From Actinomycetota bacterium (GTDB taxonomy: Bacteria; Actinomycetota; Thermoleophilia; Solirubrobacterales; Solirubrobacteraceae), in contig JAHWJM010000185.1 of the NCBI GenBank assembly GCA_019348435.1, positions 1 to 5,735 of the forward strand: DNA of 5,735 nucleotides, written 5' to 3'. The notes under the pieces are model-generated. The model ran no database searches, was not told the origin of the DNA, and saw nothing but the letters and a program-made list of their open reading frames with translations. Within the stretch, counting starts at the first letter, position 1. The number at the start of each line of letters is the position of its first letter. This document shows, in pieces, positions 1 to 5,455 of this stretch. A program made the position numbers and the translations under genes.

Positions 1-2
1 CC

Positions 3-389
3 TCACCGACTTGCTCGATGCCCGAGATCGAGGCCGACGAGCCTCCGTTCGCGCGCGAGATCGTCGAGGGCACGCTGAAGCCGCTCTGGGATTGCTGGAG
101 CGCGCTCTACCGTGCCCGCGAGAAGCGCGAGCCGCTCGACCTCGACCTTCCCGAACGGCGGGTGATGCTCGACGAGAAGGGGCGCATCCTCTCCGTCGCC
201 CCGCGCGAGCGGCTCGACGCGCACAAGCTCATCGAAGATTATATGATCGCGGCCAACGTCGCCGCCGCCGGCATGGCCGACCGCGCCGGGCGCCCGATCG
301 GCTTCCTGACGTTCCTGAAGGTCGGCATCCCGGCGACGCTCGTGTCGATGGTGTTGGCGACGGGGTACGTCGCCCTGCGGTATCTCTAG
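3..389 (+). CDS. Chimeric ORF: RNase R (RNB domain) fragment joined to ArsB/SLC13-type permease C-terminus, 5' partial
   Basis: The frame is open to the left edge, so the gene is probably 5'-truncated; the first ATG inside the window is at 18 (123 aa from there). Counting from that Met, residues ~15-84 match the late RNB catalytic domain of the 3'-5' exoribonuclease RNase R: a PLDLDLPERRV stretch and then ERLDAHKLIEDYMIAANVAA, equivalent to the NDAHKLIEECMILANISAA region of the E. coli enzyme. Residues ~85-123 (GMADRAG, FLTFLKVGIPATLVS, then a hydrophobic helix ending in ALRYL) instead match the last transmembrane segment of ArsB/SLC13-type anion permeases. The RNase R part lacks its S1 domain and the permease lacks everything but its end, so neither function is plausible from this ORF. 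The downstream CBS gene follows by 14 bases, which fits the permease half being native here. The identification of both halves is firm; the biological reality of the fusion is doubtful. Confidence 0.75.
   Translation, partial: SPTCSMPEIEADEPPFAREIVEGTLKPLWDCWSALYRAREKREPLDLDLPERRVMLDEKGRILSVAPRERLDAHKLIEDYMIAANVAAAGMADRAGRPIGFLTFLKVGIPATLVSMVLATGYVALRYL
249..269 (+). other. Fusion junction between RNase R-like and permease-like sequence
   Basis: These bases encode residues 78-84 (AANVAAA) of the chimeric ORF. RNase R proteins carry MIxANxAAA at this point, and ArsB/SLC13 permeases carry a GASANVVxxG motif just before their last helix. Both families are therefore satisfied by the same few codons, and the frame is kept across the switch. 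That is what a join at a short shared stretch would look like. The exact breakpoint cannot be placed from one sequence; somewhere in 246-275 is the best estimate. Confidence 0.6.
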
Positions 390-391
390 AG

Positions 392-397
392 AAGGAG
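392..397 (+). promoter_or_regulatory. Ribosome binding site of the CBS-domain gene
   Basis: AAGGAG lies 6 bases before the ATG at 404 and directly after the stop codon of the preceding ORF (387-389). It is the strongest Shine-Dalgarno match in the window. It fixes the CBS start even though that frame stays open upstream through the preceding gene. Confidence 0.85.
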
Positions 398-403
398 ATC
401 GAG

Positions 404-871
404 ATGAGCCCGCAGAGGATCGCCAGCACCGTACGCCGCGAGGTTCCGTCGTTGCGCGACGAGGACCGCGTGCGCGATGCCATGGCGAAGATCGTGGAGC
501 TCGACGTGCCTGCGCTGCCGGTCGTCGACGTCCGCGGCAAGCTGCTGGGCATCTTCGGCGAGCGCGAGTTCATCGGCGCGCTGTTTCCGGGCTATCTGAA
601 CACGCTCGGGTACGCCGGCTTCGTGCCGCGCTCGCTCGACGAGGCGCTCGACAAGCGGGCGAGCTGCGCCGAAGATCCCGTGGCCAACCACATGAACACC
701 GACCACATTGACGTGGGCGAGGACTTCTCGGACACCGAGTTGGCGGAGATCTTCCTGCACCACCGCGTGCTCATCATCCCGATCGTGGCCGACGATCGCG
801 TGGCGGGCATCGTCACCCGTGAGGACTTCAGCCGCGCGCTCGCCCAGCGCCTGCTCACGCCGCCGCCATGA
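404..871 (+). CDS. CBS-domain pair protein (155 aa)
   Basis: A small soluble protein built of two CBS motifs, the module that binds adenine nucleotides and often gates transporters or enzymes. The first CBS covers about residues 5-60, with VPALPVVDVRGKLLGIFGEREF as the typical beta-beta-helix signature. A linker with GYLNTLGYAGFVPRSLDEAL follows. The second CBS spans about 92-150, with the DFSDTELAEIFLHHRVLIIPIV helix-strand and RVAGIVTREDF. No signal peptide or membrane segment is visible. The ATG at 404 is chosen because AAGGAG sits 6 bases upstream. The gene lies 14 bases after a permease C-terminus, and its stop overlaps the kinase start (ATGA at 868-871), so it is translationally coupled to the two-component system. 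A role as nucleotide-responsive partner of the permease is inferred from context. The family call is secure; the ligand is unknown. Confidence 0.88.
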   Translation: MSPQRIASTVRREVPSLRDEDRVRDAMAKIVELDVPALPVVDVRGKLLGIFGEREFIGALFPGYLNTLGYAGFVPRSLDEALDKRASCAEDPVANHMNTDHIDVGEDFSDTELAEIFLHHRVLIIPIVADDRVAGIVTREDFSRALAQRLLTPPP

Positions 872-2001
872 CGTCGCGGTGGATGACGCTGCTGCTGATG
901 ACGCGGCTGCTCGCCGCGGCAGTGGCCGTTCTGCTGCTGCTCGTGCATCGCGTCACCCCGCACGACCCGGTGCTGATCGCCGCCGGCGTGGCGTACACGG
1001 CCGGCTCGCTCCTCGTGCTGACCACCGTCCCGCGTCTGCAGCTCTCGCCGGCGGCGTGGCTCGTCGACGGCGCGGCGGCGCTCGCGCTCGTGGTCGCCTC
1101 GGAGGACTGGCGCAGCCCGTTCTACGTCCTCATGCTCACGGCGCTCATCCTGCCGTCGACGGGCCTGCCGTTTCGCCGCGCGCTCGGCTGGGGGCTGGCC
1201 TTCACGCTCGCGTACCTCGGCGTGGCGGTCTCGACCGAGCTCGATGCGGACACCCTCGAGAGCACGATTCGCCTGGAGACGATCGCCACGCATCTCATGG
1301 TCCCGCTCGTCGTCGTGCTCGCGCTCGCGTATGCGGCCGACGTGCTCGCCCGGCTGCGCGACGAGCGCCTGCGCTCCGAGCGCCTGGCGGTGGAGAGCGA
1401 ACGCCAGCGGATCGCGTGGGAGCTGCACGACTCGGCCAAGCAGCGCGTGCACGCCGCGCACCTCGTGCTGAGCGCGCTGCAGAACCAGGTCGACGGCGCT
1501 GGGGCCCAGCTCGTCAGCCACGCGCTCGCCGAGCTGCGCGCGGCGGGGGCCGACATGGACACGAGCGTCGCCGAGCTGCGCATGCCGCTGGAGGGCCGCT
1601 CGGTGCAGCGCCTGCTCGAAGAGCGAGCCGCCGAGCTCGCTCCGGTCAGCGAGGCGCAGATCAACGTTCGGGGGACGGTCGGGGAGCTGCCCGCGCACAT
1701 CGCGGCGCATGTCTATCGGATCGGCGCCGAGGCGCTGACGAACGCCGTGCGCCATGGCGAGGCCGAGCATGTCGACGTCATGCTCGCGCGCAACGGCAGC
1801 ACCGCGACGATCGAGGTCCGCGACGACGGCCGCGGGTTGCCGGCGATCCGCCGTCCTGGCTCCAACGGCCTGCGCTCGATGCGCGCCCGCGCCGACACGA
1901 TTGGCGCGACCCTGTCGCTCGGTCCGGGCGACGGCGGCCGCGGGACGAGCGTCGTACTGTCTTGGCGGACCGATTCCGACGAAGGGAGCTCGCAGGCATG
2001 A
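868..2001 (+). CDS. NarL-family membrane sensor histidine kinase
   Basis: A 377-aa kinase that would autophosphorylate and pass the phosphate to the adjacent regulator. Residues 1-160 hold about six hydrophobic helices (roughly 8-26, 34-53, 61-78, 85-100, 105-122, 140-160) with almost no extracytoplasmic loop, so the signal is probably sensed in or near the membrane. A charged helix (161-183) leads into a HisKA_3 dimerisation domain with the phosphoacceptor His187 in WELHDSAKQRVHAAH. The HATPase_c domain follows: N box EALTNAVRH (288-296), G1 box DDGRG (319-323), G2 region GSNGLRSMRAR (331-341) and G3 GGRGTS (356-361). All residues needed for ATP binding appear present. The start overlaps the CBS stop (ATGA) with no clear Shine-Dalgarno, consistent with coupling; an in-frame ATG at 883 is an alternative. 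It lacks PAS, GAF or HAMP domains. The stimulus cannot be told from sequence. Confidence 0.92.
   Translation: MTSRWMTLLLMTRLLAAAVAVLLLLVHRVTPHDPVLIAAGVAYTAGSLLVLTTVPRLQLSPAAWLVDGAAALALVVASEDWRSPFYVLMLTALILPSTGLPFRRALGWGLAFTLAYLGVAVSTELDADTLESTIRLETIATHLMVPLVVVLALAYAADVLARLRDERLRSERLAVESERQRIAWELHDSAKQRVHAAHLVLSALQNQVDGAGAQLVSHALAELRAAGADMDTSVAELRMPLEGRSVQRLLEERAAELAPVSEAQINVRGTVGELPAHIAAHVYRIGAEALTNAVRHGEAEHVDVMLARNGSTATIEVRDDGRGLPAIRRPGSNGLRSMRARADTIGATLSLGPGDGGRGTSVVLSWRTDSDEGSSQA
1982..1988 (+). promoter_or_regulatory. Ribosome binding site of the response regulator
   Basis: AAGGGAG lies 9 bases before the ATG at 1998, inside the 3' end of the kinase gene. It supports the start that overlaps the kinase stop by four bases (ATGA). 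Confidence 0.7.
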
Positions 2002-2579
2002 TCCGGATCCTCATCGTCGACGACCACCCGGCGATGCGCGCCGGGCTGATCGCCGTGCTCCGTGCGGAGCCCGGGTTCGTCCCGCTCGACGCCGCCCACT
2101 CCGACCGCGACCTGTGGCCGATGCTGAACCGTACGAGGCCCGACGTCGTCGTGCTCGACTACCACCTGCCCGGCGACGACGGGCTCGTGCTCTGCCGGCG
2201 CATCAAGCGCCAGATGCCGGCGCCCGCGGTCCTGCTGTACTCCGCTCACGCGGACGCGGCGCTGACGATCCCCGCGCGGCTGGCCGGCGTCGACGGGCTC
2301 GTCAGCAAGTCGGCGCCGGCGAACGAGCTCTACGACGCCATCCGCCGAGTGGCGCGCGGTGAGCGCGTGCTGCCGCCGATCTCGCGCGAGCTGCTCGACG
2401 ACGCCGGCAACCGCCTGAAGTCCGACGAGCTGCCGATCCTCGGGATGACGATCGAGGACACGCCGCTGCTGGACATCGCCGCGACGCTGGGGATCGCGCC
2501 GGCCGAGGTGGCGCATCGCATCGACCGGATGATCAAGCGCCTGAAGATCGAGATCCCCGCGCCGCACAGCGCGGGATGA
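1998..2579 (+). CDS. NarL-type response regulator with divergent C-terminal helix-turn-helix
   Basis: A 193-aa regulator that is the expected phosphate acceptor of the kinase encoded immediately upstream. The receiver domain (1-~122) is intact: acidic pocket Asp8-Asp9 (ILIVDDHPAMR), phosphoacceptor Asp54 in VVVLDYHLPGDDG, switch Ser82 in LLYSAH and Lys104 in LVSKSAP. The C-terminal part (~138-185) reads DELPILGMTIEDTPLLDIAATLGIAP and then EVAHRIDRMIKRLK. It has the length and helix spacing of a LuxR/GerE-type HTH, but lacks the usual LTPRExEVL opening and the SxxTVKxHxxxIxxKL recognition helix. It may read an unusual operator or have shifted to another role. The start is set by the AAGGGAG upstream and by the ATGA overlap. 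Target genes are unknown; the neighbouring channel and antiporter are natural candidates by position only. Confidence 0.9.
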   Translation: MIRILIVDDHPAMRAGLIAVLRAEPGFVPLDAAHSDRDLWPMLNRTRPDVVVLDYHLPGDDGLVLCRRIKRQMPAPAVLLYSAHADAALTIPARLAGVDGLVSKSAPANELYDAIRRVARGERVLPPISRELLDDAGNRLKSDELPILGMTIEDTPLLDIAATLGIAPAEVAHRIDRMIKRLKIEIPAPHSAG

Positions 2580-2620
2580 CTTGCCCGCGCCGGCCACCGT
2601 TCGCGCTGTAGACGCCGGCG

Positions 2621-3637
2621 ATGGCCCGGCGCCACAGCATCACGGTCGAGTTCCCCGGCCGGCCGCACGGGCCCGTGCGCGACATCCTCGTGCGCATCGG
2701 CATCGCCGTGGCGCTCATCCTGTTCGTCGCGCTGCTGGCGTACGCCGGCCGTGATGGGTACGTCGATGCCGAGGGCGACGGCGTCGGGCTGCTGGACGCC
2801 TTCTACTACGCCACCGTCAGCGTCACGACGACCGGGTATGGCGACGTCCGGCCGGTCAGCGACCAGGCGCGGCTGCTCACGACGATCTTCGTCACGCCGG
2901 CGCGCGTCCTCTTCCTCATCCTGCTCGTCGGCACGACGGTTGAGATCCTTGCGCAGCGCAGCCGCGACGCCTACCGCCGCTTACGCTGGGAGCGAACCTT
3001 GCACGACCACATCATCATCTGCGGCTTCGGCGTCACGGGACGCAGCGCGCTGCGCACCCTGCTCGACGAGGGCGTCGCGCCCGAGGACGTCGTCGTCATC
3101 GACGACTCGCGTGAGGCGCGCGACCGGGCGACCGGCTCGGGACTCACCGTGATCGGCGCCAATGCCGCCTCCACCGACGTGCTGCGGCAGGCCGGTATCG
3201 AGGATGCCCGCGCGATCATCGTCGCCGTCAACCGCGACGACACGGCGGTGCTCGTGACGCTCACCGCCCGCGAGCTCAACCCGCACGCGACGATCGTCGC
3301 TGCCGTGCGCGAGGCCGAGAACGTGCACCTCCTGCGCCAGAGCGGCGCGACGTCGGTCATCACCTCGGCCGATGCGGCCGGGCGGCTGCTCGGGTTCGCC
3401 GTTCAGCAGCCCGAGATCGCCGAGGTGCTCGAGGACCTGATGCGAGTGGGGCAGGGCCTGGACATCGCTGAGTACGAGGTGGGCGAGGAGGAGGCCGGGC
3501 CGATCCGCGCGCTCGGCGTGGAGGGGCCGGTGGTCGCCGTCGCGCGCGGCGAGGACCTGATGCGCTTCGACGATCCGCGCGCGGCCGCGGTGCAGGCCGG
3601 CGACCGCGTCGTGTACCTGCGCAGCCACCGTCACTAG
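2621..3637 (+). CDS. Two-TM potassium channel with cytosolic RCK (TrkA-N/TrkA-C) domain
   Basis: A 338-aa protein with the layout of MthK/Kch-like ligand-gated K+ channels. TM1 is about residues 23-42. The pore helix (58-68) leads into the selectivity filter TTTGYGD (69-75), the K+ signature. TM2 is about 84-109. The RCK N-domain begins with DHIIICGFGVTGRSA (129-143), a Rossmann GxGxxG loop (Gly135, Gly137, Gly140), and has the acidic end of strand 2 in VVVIDDS (157-163), so it probably binds a nucleotide. A TrkA-C-like lobe (~262-338) ends the protein. It would conduct K+ across the inner membrane, with gating through the RCK ring. The ATG at 2621 is the first possible start, because an in-frame TAG lies at 2609-2611; no good Shine-Dalgarno precedes it. 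It follows the regulator by 41 bases and converges on the antiporter. The class call is very secure; ion and ligand specifics are inferred. Confidence 0.93.
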   Translation: MARRHSITVEFPGRPHGPVRDILVRIGIAVALILFVALLAYAGRDGYVDAEGDGVGLLDAFYYATVSVTTTGYGDVRPVSDQARLLTTIFVTPARVLFLILLVGTTVEILAQRSRDAYRRLRWERTLHDHIIICGFGVTGRSALRTLLDEGVAPEDVVVIDDSREARDRATGSGLTVIGANAASTDVLRQAGIEDARAIIVAVNRDDTAVLVTLTARELNPHATIVAAVREAENVHLLRQSGATSVITSADAAGRLLGFAVQQPEIAEVLEDLMRVGQGLDIAEYEVGEEEAGPIRALGVEGPVVAVARGEDLMRFDDPRAAAVQAGDRVVYLRSHRH

Positions 3638-3655
3638 CCGGGCGGCGCGACGGAC

Positions 3656-4864
3656 TCAGAGGCGGACGGGCTCCGGCTTCGGCTCGCGCTCGGGCTCGAG
3701 CCCGGCTGTCGCCAGCCGTCGCAGGATCGGCGGCACGATCAGCGTCGTGAGCACCGACATGGCGACGATGATGGCGAACATCTCTGCGTCGATCGTGCCG
3801 GTCGCGTTGCCGATGCCCGCGACGATGATCCCGACCTCGCCGCGCGGGACCATTCCGACGCCGACGAACGTCGCGTCGCGCCGGCCCATGCGCATCGCGC
3901 CGACGTACGCGCCGACGAACTTCGTCGCGATGGCGAGGACCGTCACCCCGGTCAGCAGCAGCAGCGTCTCGAGCTGCGCGAACGCCGCGAGCGACATCTC
4001 GAGCCCGATGAAGGCGAAGAAGAACGGAGGGAAGAACGCGTACAGCGGCGCGATCTCCTCCTCGATCGGGTGCTGGTCGCGCGTCTCCGCGACGATCATG
4101 CCGGCGAGAAACGCGCCGATGATCGCCGCAAGCCCGATCTGAGCCGCGAAGGCCGCGAGGCCGAGACAGATGATCACCGCGGGCAGCAGCGGCGACTCGG
4201 AGAAGCGCGGTGTGTGCAGCAGCGCGGGCCGTGCCGCCAGCAGCTTCGTGCCGCCGAGGGCGATGAAGGCGACGAATGCCAGCGCGATCGCCGCCGTCAC
4301 CGCGATTGAGCCGATGTCGACGCCGCCTTCGGCCGCTACGCCCGCGGCGACCGCGACGAGCAGCAGCGCGAGGATGTCGTCGACGATCGCGGCGCCGAGG
4401 ATCGTGCGGCTCGCGCGCCGCTCGAGCACCCCGAGGTCGATGAGCACGGCCGAGGTGATCCCGACGCTCGTCGCGACGAGGGCGGCGCCGATGAACAGCG
4501 ACGTGCCCGTGCTCTCGCCGAGCGCCGTGCCCAGCGCGATGCCGCCGGCGAAGGGAATCGCGACGCCGAGCAGCCCGACGGAGACGGCGGTCGAGCCGAC
4601 CTCGCGCAGTGTCGACAGCCGCGTCTCCAGGCCGACCCAGAACAGCAGGAAGACGACGCCGAGCTCGGCGAAGACCTCGAGCACCTCGCTCGGCTCCACA
4701 AGGCCGAAGACCGCGGGGCCGACGAGCAGGCCCGCGAGGATCTCGCCGATGAGCGTCGGCTGGCGCAGGCGCCGGAACAGCTCGTCGCCGAGCTTCGCCG
4801 CGAGCAGCACGATGAACAGGTCCGTCAGGACTTCGGCGATACCGACGGATGCGGCAATGGGCAC
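3656..4864 (-). CDS. CPA2-family cation/proton antiporter (Na+/H+ or K+/H+ exchanger)
   Basis: A 402-aa integral membrane protein with about 12-13 hydrophobic helices, the size of a bare Na_H_Exchanger domain; no RCK/TrkA tail is fused. Family marks include PTLIGEILAGLLVGP (36-50), FLLFWVGLETRL (72-83), the unwound-helix region ATSVGITSAVL (131-141), the ion-binding Asp pair in GAAIVDDILALLL (157-169; Asp162-Asp163), and VPRGEVGIIVAG (339-350). It would exchange Na+ or K+ for protons for pH and cation balance. A Lys at 315 (IATKFVGAY) may correspond to the helix-10 lysine of electrogenic members, but I cannot align it reliably. The tail (389-402) is a short Glu/Pro/Lys/Arg stretch. The start is GTG at 4864, supported by AGAGGA 6 bases upstream. 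It converges on the K+ channel with an 18-base gap, suggesting shared cation physiology. Which cation is used cannot be decided here. Confidence 0.92.
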   Translation of the reverse strand: MPIAASVGIAEVLTDLFIVLLAAKLGDELFRRLRQPTLIGEILAGLLVGPAVFGLVEPSEVLEVFAELGVVFLLFWVGLETRLSTLREVGSTAVSVGLLGVAIPFAGGIALGTALGESTGTSLFIGAALVATSVGITSAVLIDLGVLERRASRTILGAAIVDDILALLLVAVAAGVAAEGGVDIGSIAVTAAIALAFVAFIALGGTKLLAARPALLHTPRFSESPLLPAVIICLGLAAFAAQIGLAAIIGAFLAGMIVAETRDQHPIEEEIAPLYAFFPPFFFAFIGLEMSLAAFAQLETLLLLTGVTVLAIATKFVGAYVGAMRMGRRDATFVGVGMVPRGEVGIIVAGIGNATGTIDAEMFAIIVAMSVLTTLIVPPILRRLATAGLEPEREPKPEPVRL

Positions 4865-4870
4865 GGTGGT

Positions 4871-4876
4871 TCCTCT
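4871..4876 (-). promoter_or_regulatory. Ribosome binding site of the antiporter
   Basis: On the minus strand AGAGGA is followed by six bases (ACCACC) and then the GTG start at 4864-4862. It supports this GTG as the true start. Confidence 0.7.
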
Positions 4877-4902
4877 CGAGCAGGCAGTCGTGCCGACCAG
4901 CT

Positions 4903-4918
4903 TCCCGGCGCGCCGGGA
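4903..4918. promoter_or_regulatory. Perfect 16-bp palindrome in the antiporter leader, possible operator or hairpin
   Basis: TCCCGGCGCGCCGGGA reads the same on both strands. It is centred about 46 bases upstream of the antiporter GTG, within the 108-base intergenic stretch 4865-4972. The rest of that stretch holds only a weak minus-strand TACCCT (-10-like, 4922-4927) and GC-rich short inverted repeats. The palindrome could be a dimeric regulator site, a 5' leader hairpin, or a terminator stem for the upstream DUF559 remnant; no T tract follows on either strand, which argues against an intrinsic terminator. In DNA this GC-rich, chance palindromes are less rare than usual. Confidence 0.3.
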
Positions 4919-4972
4919 CCGAGGGTATCGCGGCTACGGCAGCCCGAGCCCGCCCGGGAGCCTGTCCGGCGC

Positions 4973-5455
4973 TCAGCCGTGCTCGAGCAGACCGCGCAGC
5001 GTCGTCGCGACGTAGGCCGGTTCGGATGTCACCTGCTGGCACGTGAACCGCGCGACGCGCCAGCCGAGCAGCATGAGCCGCTGGTCGCGCCGCCGGTCTG
5101 ACTGAAACGCACGCTGCGTGGCGTGGACGCTGCGGCCGTCGACCTCGACGATCAGGCGCTGCGCGTGCCACAGGAAGTCGGCCTCGGCGCCGCCGCCGTC
5201 GGGGAAGGGGATCCAGAGGTTGACGGCGTCCGGCGGGAGCCCCGCGGTGCGGCAGATCGAGAGAAACGCCTCCTCGAGCTCGTTGCGCGTCAGCGTGCTG
5301 GCGGCGCGGTGCTCGGCGAGTACCTCGCGCAGCAGCTTCGCGCCGCGCCGGCCGCTTGCACGGGCGAGCACGTCGTCGAGCGCACGCATGTCGAGCAGCC
5401 GCTGCTGCTCAGCGCGGTCGATCGCCCGCGCCCGCGCGGTGGTGCCCTCGCTCAC
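4973..5455 (-). CDS. DUF559 (Vsr-like endonuclease fold) protein, C-terminal part of a broken gene
   Basis: The ORF starts at a GTG (5455) and gives 160 aa. Residues ~10-50 (RAIDRAEQQRLLDMRALDDVL, then RGAKLLREVL) are the helical linker seen in actinobacterial AbiEi-like/DUF559 proteins. Residues ~58-160 are the DUF559 domain: TRNELEEAFLSICRTAGLP, EADFLWHAQRLIVEVDG with Asp93, Glu104 and Asp106 as the PD-(D/E)XK-like acidic set, then QSDRRRDQRLMLLGW and VARFTCQQVT. The fold resembles very-short-patch repair nucleases; the biochemical role of the family is not established. The GTG start is probably not the original one. In intact relatives (about 290-310 aa, from memory) this part continues from an N-terminal winged helix, which here lies in another frame at 5409-5735. 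No good Shine-Dalgarno precedes the GTG. The nuclease-like core is complete, so a shortened product is possible. Confidence 0.7.
   Translation of the reverse strand: MSEGTTARARAIDRAEQQRLLDMRALDDVLARASGRRGAKLLREVLAEHRAASTLTRNELEEAFLSICRTAGLPPDAVNLWIPFPDGGGAEADFLWHAQRLIVEVDGRSVHATQRAFQSDRRRDQRLMLLGWRVARFTCQQVTSEPAYVATTLRGLLEHG

Noticed and set aside
11..403. Possible N-terminal extension of the CBS protein from TTG at 11
   Set aside because: The frame is open, but the translation is low-complexity Arg/Ala and overlaps the RNase R/permease ORF; AAGGAG at 392-397 sets the start at 404.
592..1770. Minus-strand ORF of 392 codons antisense to the CBS and kinase genes
   Set aside because: Arg/Gln/His-rich composition, no motifs, and opposite a kinase with all catalytic boxes; a shadow frame.
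1713..2597. Minus-strand ORF of 294 codons opposite the kinase end and response regulator
   Set aside because: No recognisable domain and Arg/Asp/Val-rich composition; the plus strand encodes an intact receiver domain here.
3691..3704. Perfect palindrome CGGGCTCGAGCCCG near the convergent gene ends, possible bidirectional terminator
   Set aside because: It lies inside the antiporter coding sequence (GLEPE region of the Glu/Pro-rich tail) and no T tract follows on either strand; probably a by-product of codon composition.
4865..4972. Looked for a small RNA, riboswitch or tRNA in the largest intergenic gap
   Set aside because: Only 108 bases, with no tRNA-like arms or known riboswitch core visible; only the palindrome at 4903-4918 stands out.
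3360..5171. Long minus-strand ORF of about 600 codons covering the antiporter in another frame
   Set aside because: It is Arg/Ala/Pro-rich with no domain signal and overlaps the clearly recognisable antiporter; a typical stop-poor frame in high-GC DNA.
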